The notes beneath the pieces are model-generated. The model searched no databases and was not told the origin of the DNA. It worked only from the letters and a program-made list of their open reading frames with translations. This document shows positions 23,601-34,720 of a stretch of DNA of 64,000 bases, one piece after another. The translations under genes and the position numbers were made by a program. The DNA is taken from contig NC_067289.1 in assembly GCF_020740795.1 (NCBI RefSeq), forward strand, positions 20,046,608 through 20,110,607, given 5' to 3'. How positions within the stretch are numbered: position 1 is the stretch's first letter; the number at the start of each line of letters is the position of its first letter. The DNA is from Apus apus (lineage: Eukaryota > Chordata > Aves > Apodiformes > Apodidae).

Positions 23601-24835
23601 TTCATTAATAACTTCATGAACTTCTCTAAAGAAACAAGGAGAACTAACAGGGAGAAAAGGTAGTTCCAAGAAGTGACATGCCAGCCACATGCAGGTGCAT
23701 GTTTAGCATAGTGGATGTGAGGTTTTCATTACCTACATGCAATCAAGTTTTCTCAGCTTAACTGCACAAAACAGACTGGTTTTATGTCTGTTGAAAGATT
23801 TCTGTTTTCATTGGACTTTTTGATTAGCCTGTTACCTTCCCTGGGTAACTGGTTACTAATGCTTTTCTGTTCTTCAGAGAACTTCTCTGTCATACCCTGT
23901 GCATGTCCAAGCACTTCTCCCTTGATCAAGGGTAGACAGGCCATTTTTTTGCCAGTTACTGGCATGCACAGTCAAAGCTGAGGCTCAGTTTTTTTGTGTG
24001 ACCACCATTACAAAACTTCAGTGTAAACACAGCCCAGGTTTTAAACCAGCTTGAGCAGCACTGAGTTCAGCATAGGTTATCCTCCTTGTTTTCTCAGCTC
24101 TCTGAAGGAATTCTGCAGCTTTAATTGTGCTCTCTGTTTCTGAAGATGGGATGCTGCCACTGCCCGTGTGAGATATTTTTTGGCTACATCCCCGTTGCCC
24201 CACAGACACAAACTGCTGTGCAGACACAGCCTAAGCAATGGCATACTGAGGGTACAAATAACTATAATTATGATTAACAGCCTTATTGCAGACTTAATGC
24301 CCAATTTTTATTGCTGCCTTTCACAGACCTGTCTAAGACTGGTTTTTTGTGCTATACTTTCAAAAAGCACCCACCACAATCCACAGTGCAATTCTCTTTC
24401 CTATCTACTTATCTCACTTTCCATTGTAATGAAATGAGAGCAGAAATCCAGGCCCTAGTTCACACAGCTTAATAGACATCATAGATAATATTGTTCAAGA
24501 AAAATCTTAACATGTTCTGTCTTCAGCAGAAATGGTTTAGGAAGTCAGAACCTAGGACTTTTAAATCTTTCTCTGTTGAACATAATATTAAGCATTAACC
24601 AATTGTGCTAGTACAACATTTTTACAGGCTGCTATAAAGCCTTGATATCTTTGCCAGGATGTATGCTGGGCAAAAGTCTGCACTGTGCTTTGCATGAAGA
24701 CCCCAATCAGTGTCAGCTGGGACTGCCCTAGATTAACTACACAACTATGTGCTGTCTTGTCCCTCATAAGGAAATGTTTCTCTTGCAAACCAAGTTGTCT
24801 TTATTCTTTTATCCAGTTACTTTACCATAGGGCTT
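20644..24835. other. Unique AT-rich DNA, no gene seen
   Basis: Contains the two-copy tandem repeat at 21559-21602. Otherwise only short open frames overlapping on both strands; no transposon or RNA gene is recognised. Confidence 0.5.
21559..21602. repeat. Two-copy tandem duplication, about 22 bp
   Basis: The segment gtaggagtataataaaagat is followed immediately by a near-identical copy beginning gtataggagtataataaaac. Each copy contains an AATAAA hexamer. It looks like a local duplication by slippage. Confidence 0.85.
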
Positions 24836-25251
24836 AAGAAGGACACAGATCTGCTGGAGTGAGTCCAGAGGAGGGTCATGGAGATGATCAGAGGGCTGGA
24901 GCACCTCTCCTATGAAGACAGGCTGAGAGAGTTGGGGTTGGTCAGCCTGGAGAAGAGAAGGCTCCAGGAAGACTTCATGGCATCCTGAAAGGGCAACAGG
25001 AAAGCTGGGGAGAGACTTTTTATAAGGGTAAGTAGCAACAGGAAAAAGGGCTAATGGTTTTAAGATGAAAGAGGGTAGATTTAGATATTAGGAAGAAATT
25101 ATTTCCTGTGAGGGTGGTGAGAAAAATACACAGGTTGCCCAGGGAAGTTGTGGAAGCCTCATCCCTAGAAGTGTTGAAGGCCAGATTTAGTTAAATACTA
25201 GATGACCTTTAAGGTCCTTTCCAACCCAAACCATTCTGTGATTCTATGATT
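24836..25251 (+). mobile_element. CR1 retrotransposon 3' region, 5'-truncated
   Basis: Plus-strand CR1 covering the end of ORF2 and the 3' UTR: 'ctgctggagtgagtccagag', 'gatgatcagagggctggagc', 'ctgagagagttggggttgg', 'agcctggagaagagaaggct', then the 3' UTR ('atgacctttaaggtcc') and terminal octamers (ctgtgattctatgatt). Frameshifts and small deletions, for example around 24980-25030, remove any coding capacity. The GTAAGT at 25028 lies inside the element and is not a splice site of interest. Confidence 0.95.
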
Positions 25252-26892
25252 AGTCTGTGTAAGTAGCAAGTAAACAAAGCGAGCCTCTTCCTTGTACTGC
25301 ACAATATAAAGCTACCAATATATATGCAAACTTCAAAATTATATCACCAAGGTAAGCAGAGATTTTTGCTATTGTACCATTTTATAGACACAGATGCAAC
25401 CATCTGACAATTTCTGTGAGTTTATTTTCATCTTGCTTTGGAACAGTAAGTTAGGTAGAATGTGTTCAGAACCACTGAGCCACTCACTCAGAGAGGGGAT
25501 TGCTGCCTCTTGCATTTTCTATTAAGATACCAACTTGGTCTGCAGGAGCCTTCACACCCTTTTCTGCTCTGCCTTCCTCAGAACAGGATTTTTCAATCCA
25601 AGGAATAAGCACTTAGTCAGAGCAGAGATTAGTTCTGCCATACCCAACACCAGGGTTTGGATGCCCCACATGTATAGTTCCCATCTTCCTCACAAGAGCT
25701 TTTTTAGAAACAGCAAAAGGAAAGAGAATCTCAGTGGGAAGACTCCAGCTCCCTCAATTTTACTGGTAGCTTAAACAAGTATAAATACCGATGTGAGGGG
25801 TAAGTCAGTGAAAAAATCAACCCTTATGTGCTCTTAGTCAAATGAGAGCAGTCAGGGATAGGTTTGAAAAATCAACAGAACTAGTTGAGTCTCATACATT
25901 TGTACTTAGTGTGATCACATAACTGTAAATTAAGGGAAATTCCTAAAGGAAATGGTTTTTGTCACATAAATGCTGACCCACTGCAATCAAATGTGGCCAG
26001 ACTTGAGTCTCCAGCTCCCCAGACTGAGCATCAGAATACCATGAATAATGTCAAGAGGCAGCAGTGGGGCTGTCAGATGTTGCTACTGTCCTTACCCTAG
26101 TACTGCAAATACCCTCACATGTTATGAGTTTATAGGAAGCTTCCATGGATATTTTAATCCATAAGTGCAGAAGGCGTAACTATTTGACCATATCATCATT
26201 GAAGCTACTCATTCATTCACATACAGAATAAGGTTCCGAAGCTTAATCTTTCCAAGGCTAAAAATGAGACTTTTACGCAAACTGATAAAAGTTCTTTGAT
26301 TTATCTGTAAACCAAAATAGTCTGGTAGTTTGCCTTGAAGTTAAAAGAAAAAGAACATACTCTGTCAAATCCTTTGCATTCCTTTTTATGTGGGTTTTTT
26401 TTTTGTCATTTCCTCTCTATTAACTCTGTCCTAAGGTAGAAGAGTGCACTCTTCTTCCCTTTACATACTGTACTTTAGCTTTGACTTTTTTGGTTGCAGC
26501 CTGTTAAATTTATTGACTATAAGCCCCTTGAGCTATTGAAGAGTATACAGCTTATGTTGTATATCATTTGAAAGACACTACTGGTAGGCTGTTTTAATGT
26601 GTTTACTCTATCCAGATACAATTTGTCTTACATATTCATTGGTTTTTAGTGCCAGGACCAGTTTCTTCATTGTAGCTATTATTTGGAATTCTTGCACAGA
26701 TATTAAGGCCTGGTAATTTTTCAGTGCTGCTCAAGGGATCTGAGTGTCAAGTGAAAAAATGAGTGTGAATTTGGGCACTGAAAACCCCTAAGCAGCTGGC
26801 TTTGGAGATCTCAATTAAAAAAATAAAGGAAAATAATTTGAGATGCCATGAGAGACACTTTGGAAAGTCTAGGATATTTTATTTGTACAAAT
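25252..26892. other. Unique AT-rich DNA, no gene seen
   Basis: Only short open frames. No repeat family or RNA gene is recognised before the mariner-like segment. Confidence 0.5.
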
Positions 26893-26920
26893 AGAGCTGC
26901 CCGAAAAGTAATGCTTTCCA
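26893..26920 (+). mobile_element. Possible mariner-type terminal inverted repeat relic
   Basis: The bases gagctgcccgaaaagtaatg resemble the terminal inverted repeat of avian mariner-like DNA transposons, which from memory carry a 'gctgc(t/c)caaaaagtaatgcc' core. No matching opposite-orientation end and no transposase remnant were found downstream. If real, this is a single broken end. Its shortness keeps confidence low. Confidence 0.4.
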
Positions 26921-27392
26921 TTCATTGACAATTACATTTCATTTTCATTTAAAGATTTCATACAGCCTGAAAGTCAGAGAAAATTTCATTTGAAAAAGAC
27001 CAGCACATGGAGCTGGGAAAACAAAATATGGTCCCCTGCATACTGCAGCTGCTTTTTCTAATGTTGGAGCTGACCAGAATACTGATTTCAGCAGGCAAGG
27101 GCTTGGGGTGGATCTCTTTTCAGATTAGAGGCAGGGCTTTCATGTGCTCAGCTTCACAGGAGAGAGCTTGAGAGCGATGACTGCTTATGGCTGCAGGCTC
27201 TGGGATCTTGAGGTCTCTGGCTCCCAGAGCTCCATCAGGCCAGTCCAAAGTGCAGGAACATAACATTGTGTATCCCATGGTGCTGGATCTCACCAACAGG
27301 ATTTCCAGTCTTTCCCCACACCCTGATGTAGAGGTACAGCTCAGAATATCTTCCTTTCCTGCAGCACAGAAGTTGGCATGTGGGCTGCGGAT

Positions 27393-27545
27393 GCTAACTT
27401 TGAAGCTAACAAGGTGGGATACCTACAGCAGCAGAGATTTAAAAGTACAGACAAAGTACAGAAAGCTGCAGATTGGGAATCCCACCCAGGCACTTCCAGA
27501 TTTATGCTGCTGTAGGTATCCTGCCTAGTTAGCTTTAAAGTTAGC
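27393..27545. repeat. Inverted repeat with about 47-bp arms, hairpin-forming
   Basis: The left arm (27393-27440, beginning gctaactttgaagctaac) pairs with the right arm (27499-27545, ending tagctttaaagttagc). The first 41 positions match at about 37, with 15 uninterrupted matches in the middle (atacctacagcagca). The loop is about 58 bases. The right arm tip also contains a local near-palindrome. No flanking target-site duplication is obvious. It could be a small non-autonomous DNA transposon (MITE-like) or a locally formed hairpin; I do not recognise the family. Confidence 0.85.
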
Positions 27546-28430
27546 TGGAATATATCTACATGAGAATCCAACATGCCATAATCTGTTGGGCTTCTGTGAC
27601 AGAACTTGGACTTCTGTTCATAACTTCTGCATCCCATTCCAGATACGATCACTTGATGTTTGCTCCCGAGAGAGACATCTCCAGTGGTGTATTTTCATTT
27701 CCAGAAAATCCATATGAAAAGTCAAACTCCTTTCTCTCTGGGAAAGCCATCAGAGCAACACTGAAACTCCAGGAACTGCACTCTGCCTCCAGTGACCCAC
27801 AGGTGAGGTCTTGGTGTGCTGCCATCCATGCTTTGGACCATTAACCAGCTCCATGCCACACTTCCAGTTATTCCACCCAAATCCTTGTGCCTTCATAATC
27901 TACTTTTGCTACTTAAGTCTGTGACCCCAACAAGTACAGATAAGGACAGCTAGTTTGGTTAGTTTTTTGCATGGCAAACACTACTAATTGTATTTTGATT
28001 TTCAGTGAAAAAAAAAGTGGGGGAAATCATGTTGTCCCAGCCTCATTTACTGGATTAGATCCTCTGTGGCCCCACCAACAACATGGAAGTGATGTGTCCT
28101 TGCAGACAAGCTAGGAGAGCCTTAAATATTTCCATGTCATTGCTTCATAGCACCTTAAAGGCAGAGAAGTTGCAACTGTTAATGAAATACGTTTTAAGTT
28201 ACATTTGCCCTATACAGTGTGTATGTGTGTTGTGGAAGAGGTGTTTACTTGTGGCTTGTAGTCTACATGTCAAACAAATACAATTATCGATTTCTGAATC
28301 TTTATAGCCCCCATCATCATAATTAGCTTAAGTGAAGCTGTATTTAGCTTGCATATAATCTCAATTTGCTGCAAAGGAAATCACCAAATACATCAATAAT
28401 TTACAACCAAACAAACAGTGCAGCCTCTTC

Positions 28431-28480
28431 AAAAAGATAAAAAAAAAAACAAACAACAAACAAAACAAAACCAACAACCC
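28431..28480. repeat. A/C-rich low-complexity tract
   Basis: About 50 bases of A with regular single C interruptions (aaac, aacaaac repeats). It yields a Phe/Val/Leu-rich artificial frame on the minus strand. Confidence 0.85.
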
Positions 28481-28926
28481 ATTATGCCCGGGCATTTCTG
28501 AATGCTTCTTGTGTAGCTTTCCTGAGCTAGATGTGACATATTCCAACATCAGACATTTTCATTCAAGCAAGGAGGAAACAGGTAAAACCAAACAAATAAT
28601 GATGCAAAATGAAGCTCTGATTAGAAGACTGTGAATAATGATGCTCTCACATATTCAGTGTGTAGGATGTTTAACATGTTTTACATTCTGAACGTATCAA
28701 GCGAGTTTCAATGATTAGATTTTTGGTATTGAGAGAAACACCCTTTATTAGAGAGGGAGCTTGTCAGGGCTTGGTGCCAGTTGGCTGCAACCAGTTATCT
28801 TGCAAACACATCCAACACCCTCCTTTGGAGAAGAGCAAGAGGGAACATGTTTCCTATTTTCCTCTTTCCTTCTCTGTTCTACAAATTCATAAGAGGCAAG
28901 TGCTAGATCTTTCTCAGTCCCTGCAG

Positions 28927-28944
28927 TAATAATAATAATAATAA
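28927..28944. repeat. (TAA)6 trinucleotide microsatellite
   Basis: Six TAA units followed by an A-rich stretch. A simple repeat with no other signal. Confidence 0.92.
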
Positions 28945-29884
28945 AAGAAAAAAAAGCCAAAAAACTTTTCCATGGCATGAGTAAATCACAGGTTTACATT
29001 GTTTAAAATTACCATTATGTTTGGATGCTTTCATACAAGTTATTAGTATGAAGATTGTATTAACTGGCTGCATTTCTCAAGTGCTGATAGGTAATATTCA
29101 GCAAATTCAAAAGATGGAAAAAAAGACATTTTTTTTTCGATTTATTAACTTAGTTTGTTGGGGTTTTTTATTGCCAGGAAGGTAGGGACCAAAAACATAG
29201 CAAAAATCTAAAACTTGGGATTATTTTGAATAAAGAGACCAGCCACAGGTGAATGATTGAGATTGAGTTTCAGGGCCGGGTGCTGTTAATCCCAATTTCA
29301 GAAAGATAAAACTCATGTTTCACAGCATGAGCCAAAGATTTACCTGATTAATATTGAAAAGGCATTTTAAGTATAGTCATTTAATCCCACATTTTTCATG
29401 CAGATTTTGCATCTTCCTCTGGAATATCTCCTTCTGGCTCACGACAAAGCCTGATTATTGGACAAGATGACCCACTACCCTGGTATGTCCCTTCTCTGTA
29501 GGAAGGATATTATGGAGTCTTCTGCACGTTACTGGTTGGTATCCTTAGTGTAACTCAATGTATTTGCTGCAAACCACTGTTTAGCACATGCCTGGGATAC
29601 TATTATGTTCATCCTGAAGTCACATGTGGTATTATAGCAAATACTGAGCTTTTAATATAGAATTATTTTGCAGGGTATCAATGTAAAATATATTGATATA
29701 TGTGTGTGTATACAAGCAATGAAAAGGTATTCCTTAGAATACAACATGTGATTTAATTAATTGTTTTATGCACTATTAACAAACATGCAGAAAAAAATGG
29801 TGTTGCATGCAATCTCCCAAAGTCTGAAGCAGGAAGATAACTATCTATCAGAAGCTAAAATTCTGCTCTAAGTTTAAAATAACC

Positions 29885-29901
29885 TTTTTTTTTTTTTTTT
29901 T
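29885..29901. repeat. T17 homopolymer
   Basis: Seventeen T residues followed by ctag. It could read as a strong polypyrimidine tract plus acceptor on the plus strand (ending tctag at 29905), but no matching downstream donor within a normal exon distance was found. Confidence 0.9.
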
Positions 29902-31079
29902 CTAGAGCTAGAGATGTTCATAGTTCATTATATAGAAAGGCTTTCTTATTTCTCAACACTTCAGAAAATAAATTACTATTGTGTTTGGCTTGGAATGAAT
30001 GAATATAATCTGAAATCTTTTGTTTGCATCACTGAGCAATGTGCCATTTTCTCAAATGAAAGCTGGGTGTGTTTGCAGAGCAGACAGCAGAAGGGTGTCT
30101 GATTACCTCACCATTCCTTTGTACCAAGCATAGATGAGGCAAATAAGAACTCATCAGCAGGAGGAGGTTTTGTTTTCTTCCCAAACAAACAATCAAAGAA
30201 TCCCGGAGCATGGTTTAAACTATTCAGACTGCAAATAGACTGAATTTTGTCTGCCTGATTCCAGTAAATACTTGTGTATTGCTTGCAGTGAGATTCTTTC
30301 AGGAAAGATGCTGGAAACTGTAAACACCCATGTAGAAGATAATGCTCAGTAACCAGTCTTGGGCTTTCATACAGCAGAAAGCTTTACTGAGCAGGGCTAT
30401 GAGAAAACAGCTCTGTTGACAAAAGCCCAGCTATAGATACAGTTATGCAGGCAAAAGGATCTACTTGTCAATACATTTTCTTTCTGTTTAGAGCTCTACA
30501 ATAAGATGTATTTGCCAGTATAGATGCTTTCCTTGCCACACTTCCAGAGTGTGCCAGTGCAGCTCAAGGTGCACAGTGGCTAATTAATTAGATGGCATGT
30601 CTTGGAGTATTAAAGTTTGGTGTTCCTTATCACTCCTGGGATGGAAGTTACTGGTACTGGAAGATTTAGTTCCTGATTCTGCAATTTTAATTCCTGTTGT
30701 GTATGTGGCACTAAGCCACGTCATTGATGCCAGTGAGAGGACAGTGCCCCTGAAGCTGCCCAAAGCAAAGACAGCTTGAAGTGAAAGGGAACAGAAGGAC
30801 TGAACTCAATGAAACTAGATTTAGGTACATGCAATATTCTGCTTCACACCTGCTGTGCTCCAACCCTTTGCTGACCAGCGCCTGGACCTCGCAGGGCAGG
30901 TGGCAGGGGACACAGTACACAGTTGTTCCTGGTTTCTGCTGACAGTTATGGTCAGCTTGATACTTTCCAGTATTTTGTGCCAGCAATCCATTCCCTGGAA
31001 AAATTTTGGGCAGCTCTAATTAAAATGTGCTAGCTTAACACATCCCAAGACCCTGTTTTTCATTGCAGAATTATCTTAC

Positions 31080-31160
31080 CTATGGCAATAGGCACCATGT
31101 CTGGCACAGTTTCCAGTGGAAACGTTGTTTCAGACAAAACTTTTGCCAGAAAGCATTCCT
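31080..31160 (-). other. Exon-like segment, 81 nt
   Basis: On the minus strand a long pyrimidine tract (tctctctctctcccctt) leads to aaagcag, then 81 nt, then GTAAGATA. The open frame has two bases completing an incoming codon and reads E-C-F-L-A-K-V-L-S-E-T-T-F-P-L, ending ...P-D-M-V-P-I-A-I plus one base. Start and end are both phase 1, so the exon could be skipped without a frameshift. Frame 2 has an internal stop, and the other frame is open until a TAG at its very end. No family is recognised. This is one of the better splice-site pairs in the window. Confidence 0.3.
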
Positions 31161-31551
31161 CTGCTTTAGCATGTGACATAAGGGGAGAGAGAGAGACACA
31201 GGGATGTGACAATAAAGAGCTTAGTTGCTGGACCGCTCTTCTAGAATCCCAAGCAGTAGTTCAAGTCCCTGGTGTGGCTTGAACAGAGCAGGGATCTGCA
31301 CCTCCAGCTCCTGCCTTCTGGTCATCTTCCTCTCCACTGGACTCTTGGTCTTAATTTTTTGTTTTTGTGAGAGTTGTTGGCACATTGCTGCTATAGAACA
31401 AGGGTATTTTCTATCTTTGATAACTGCTGCATGCAGGACATTCAGCTATCTTATGTGTTTGACTAGAAATCTGCATATTCTCTGCATCCTTTCTGTACTG
31501 TAATGAGTTTTTCAATGTGCACATGACAGCATTTGTTACTACTTTTTGCAG

Positions 31552-31652
31552 CTGTATCAAGCTGGAAGCTCCTGTTTGCCACAGGCTTCTGTGGCATTAG
31601 CTGGATTGGGCAGCAAACAGGTTTTGTGGTTCCGCCCAGTGTGGCAGGAAAG
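31552..31652 (+). other. Exon-like segment, 101 nt
   Basis: The plus strand has a strong acceptor (ttgttactactttttgcag) and a GAAAG|GTAAAG donor bounding 101 nt. Two frames are open; one reads L-Y-Q-A-G-S-S-C-L-P and the other V-S-S-W-K-L-L-F-A-T. The minus strand is also open through the same bases (L-M-P-Q-K-P-V-A-N-R). With three open frames the segment says little about coding, and it may be a noncoding exon or a pseudoexon. Confidence 0.22.
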
Positions 31653-34552
31653 GTAAAGGTCATCACCACCACAGGTCATGGGGAGGAGTGGTCACTCCTC
31701 CGAGCTGTCTCTGGAGCTGCACTGATGGTGTTTGCTGATGCAAATCTGCTGCAAATTACAGCATGTGGTTGTAGATCAATTCATGCTCCTGCCTGCTGCC
31801 AGCAACGTGCTGTGCATGAATGGAGCTAACTTGGTAAATATGCACTCTAGTAACAGAAAATAACCAAGTGTTGTAGAAAGGAATAATTAATTAATGTTTG
31901 CAAAGCACTTAGAAACTGAAAAGTACCTTATTAGTGGTACGTGTTCAGGGGCCTGTCTTTCTCATCAGAAGTTAAAGTAATCTTTTTAGTCTTTAACTGC
32001 ACAAAAGATTAAGGGTATAAAGCCTTTGCATCTAATGTCCTCAGTCAGGTGTTTTTGTGCCTGGTGGTCATTAAGATGCCATAAGTAAAGAAGAAACAAT
32101 AAATAGCATGAATCAGCTCATTTTCACTGCTGCCAGAAGCAAGTTGATTTACATGAGCTGAAGATCAGTGACAGAGAATCCAAAGCACAGCTCCTCTTCT
32201 TTCCTATCAGGCTCAGCCAGAGCCAGTGACTGGTTTATTCGCTGCAGCTCCCACCTTTGTGAGCCCAGCTGCCAGGAACAAATACAAAAGTGTATTAGGG
32301 CACAGGACTCCCTGTGCAGTGAGGCAGGCAAATTGGATGTCTCAGATTTGCTATCTGGGGCCGTCAGCATGCTAAATGATCAGCCTCTTAGGGCTAGACA
32401 GCAGGAATCCTATTTATCAGGTGTGCTCTGTGTGGCTGGAAGGTCACACCTATGTCTGATTCCAGTCCAAGAGCTCAGGAACATAGAGAATAAGCATCTG
32501 TGCCTTTACATTCAAAGAACCTTGGCTCCCTCTAAAAAAAAAATCCAAGTCTTCATGTTGCAGGGGTCACCAACAGAAGTGTGGATTTACTTGGGAGACT
32601 AAAGAACTATGAGTGACCCAGGAGAGGTCCATCTGGGGAGATGAGAGTGATCCCAGGCAGACCCAGCCACATAGCATTGTGAGTGTGGTGTGGCACTGCA
32701 CCTCCTCTGCAGTCATCTGCAGCCTGATCAGCTCCTCCAGGAGGTTTGCATTCCACAGTCCATATTCTTACCTGCCTGAGAGGGTGTTCATCTTTAGTTC
32801 ACTCTCTGTAAATAGTGCCTACATCTTAGATGTTGTAGGGGGAGGAGTGGGGAGACTGTCTTGTGGAAAACAGGGCACTGCAGAAAGCACTTTAAGGTTA
32901 ATTGGCCAGAGAGCACAGGGAAAATCACTGCACTGGCCTGTCCACCAGAGCACACACTTTTATCATATGCCTCTATCAGACAAGTTCTCTTTCTCCAGCC
33001 AGAAATTTTGTCAGGCTAAATTTGATGATGTTGGGCATCTGTTCCATATTTATGAATGTCCAGCACCTCAGCAGCTCATGCTGATCTTCCAGATTAATTG
33101 GAATCCTGATGATGTGCCCACTCCAGCTGCATGGTGCATGAGCAGTACTCCCAAGTACAACTGGCAGTGGTGCTGGGAGAGCCAATCCAGTCTTTGATCC
33201 CTTAGGTGTTTCCTCTCACAGGAGATCAGTGGCTTTTTTTATTCTCCAGAATTAATTGGCAGAATAAGAAAGGTTGCCTGCCAAGCTAATCCAATTATTC
33301 AGCCCTTGCTGGCCTTGAATAGAGCTCCATAGTTGATAAAGGGTCACAGTTAGAGAGAATTAAAATCAGTCATCAGGACAACAGATATTCTGGTTTTTCA
33401 ATCTCCAGCCTAGGGCAAGGGTATGTTTGGCGCACTTCAGTTGTAGTACTGGAACACAGTGTGCCAGAATACCTCTTCATGACATTTTTGGAAGATTAAA
33501 CTGTTACTGGTTAATAGTTATCTTTGTAATTAGCCAGCTGTTATAGATGCACTTATTGAATCTGAGTGGGGCCAGAGCCTTTGCATGTCTTCCTTGCTCC
33601 TAACTTTGCTTGCATTCACCACAGGGAGCGTTGTATGAAATCTATAAAGAATTAAAAAAATAATAAATTGCCTCTGTGAAAGAGCAGTTCTGTTAAAAAA
33701 AAAAAATATTAAAAAATTGTAGTTGCACTATAAATGGCAAAAGTCATAATAATTTGTCTTTTCTTGACTTCATCAAGAGCACAGGCTTTGGAGCACTTGA
33801 AAATCTTTTCAGAGGTTGGAGTAGAAACCCAAGAGGTCTCTCAGAGGTCCAGACAAGATTCTGTGGAGCTGCTGACTCTCAAGTCAGCACAGAACTAGAC
33901 TTTTCAAATAAATCATAAGCAGACTGAGCTTCTGAAATGGGATAGTTAAACTGCTGTTACTTTCTACTCCATAGTTATTTAAATGAGTATCAGGAACTAA
34001 TGCAAGAATTAAGCAAGTGTTTAAATTGTGATTAGATTCCTAAATGTTGGAATAATAGACTCCCCTAATCCTACTTATAGGGGAAAAAGAATTTTCTTTT
34101 CCACATGTAATCTCTACATATTACAGACATTGATATGTACATACAGAACCTAAACATATGTATTTTATCATTTTAAGCTTTCAGTCTTCTCAGTGATCTC
34201 ATGGAAAATTGTTATGATCTGTACAAATCCTAGTTACCTTCTGTCCTACGTATCCATAGTGGTTGGAATGAAGAGTCTTTGTCAGACCTTAAGTACCCTC
34301 TGACTATTATCAGCAAAATTAATCAAGCTAAGACATTTGAGAGGCGAAAGCTTTTTTTTTTCTGTAGGTTTCTGAAACCAGAGGCCACAGCTGAAGTGAT
34401 CTGGGTGAAATACTCAAAAGAATCCAGCACAGGTAAATGACCGAACAGAAAGTTCCACAGGTGTCAAGGCAGAAGGTGAATGTATGATAATTAATTCTTT
34501 CTCTTGGAATATATGCCACTAATTGACTTGGTGGCAGTATCATTACCATGAT
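31653..34552. other. Unique DNA with the longest chance ORFs, no supported gene
   Basis: Plus-strand frames at 32168-32602 (144 codons) and 32613-33197 (194 codons) are the longest here but lie in different frames. They contain no domain, signal peptide or gene-like codon bias, and other frames are open on the opposite strand. The region also contains the exon-like segment 32772-32818 and an A12 run at 33695-33706. Confidence 0.45.
32772..32818 (-). other. Exon-like segment, 47 nt
   Basis: On the minus strand, ctcctccccctacaacatctaagatgtag precedes 47 nt that end in CAG|GTAAGAAT, a strong donor. Only one frame is open and it begins exactly at the acceptor: A-L-F-T-E-S-E-L-K-M-N-T-L-S-G. An in-frame TAG sits immediately upstream, so the boundary fits. 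It starts in phase 0 and ends in phase 2, which does not join in phase to the segment at 31080-31160. Unrecognised; possibly a pseudoexon. Confidence 0.25.
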
Positions 34553-34720
34553 TCATAAGATCATAGATTTTAGACCAGAAGCAGCCACTATGATAATCTA
34601 GTCCTACTGTCTGCACAGCAAAGACCACAGAACCTCCCCCTGTGGTTATTGCATCAGCCCTTCAAGTTCTGGTTCAATTACAGTGTTGTGTTTTTTTCTC
34701 CAAAAGCCATCCACTGCTTA
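34553..34720 (-). mobile_element. Old CR1 3' region relic
   Basis: The plus strand reads 'gatcatagattttagaccag', 'actatgataatctagtcc' and 'agaccacagaacctcccc'. This is the reverse complement of the 3' end of older CR1 lineages, best known from turtles and crocodilians (consensus in memory: 'ccagaagggaccattatgatcatctagtctgacc...cacagaacc'). Divergence is much greater than in the CR1 copies at 12.3, 24.8 and 58.8 kb, so the insertion is old. The far boundary is approximate. Confidence 0.75.

Larger units (their letters stand above)
27546..31079. other. Unique DNA with simple repeats, no gene seen
   Basis: Contains an A/C-rich tract (28431-28480), a (TAA)n microsatellite (28927-28944) and a T17 run (29885-29901). 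Open frames are short and overlapping; nothing further is supported. Confidence 0.5.

Noticed and set aside
32168-33197. Two adjacent long plus-strand ORFs as a gene
   Set aside because: Different frames, no splice signal joining them, no domain, random-looking codon use and competing minus-strand frames.
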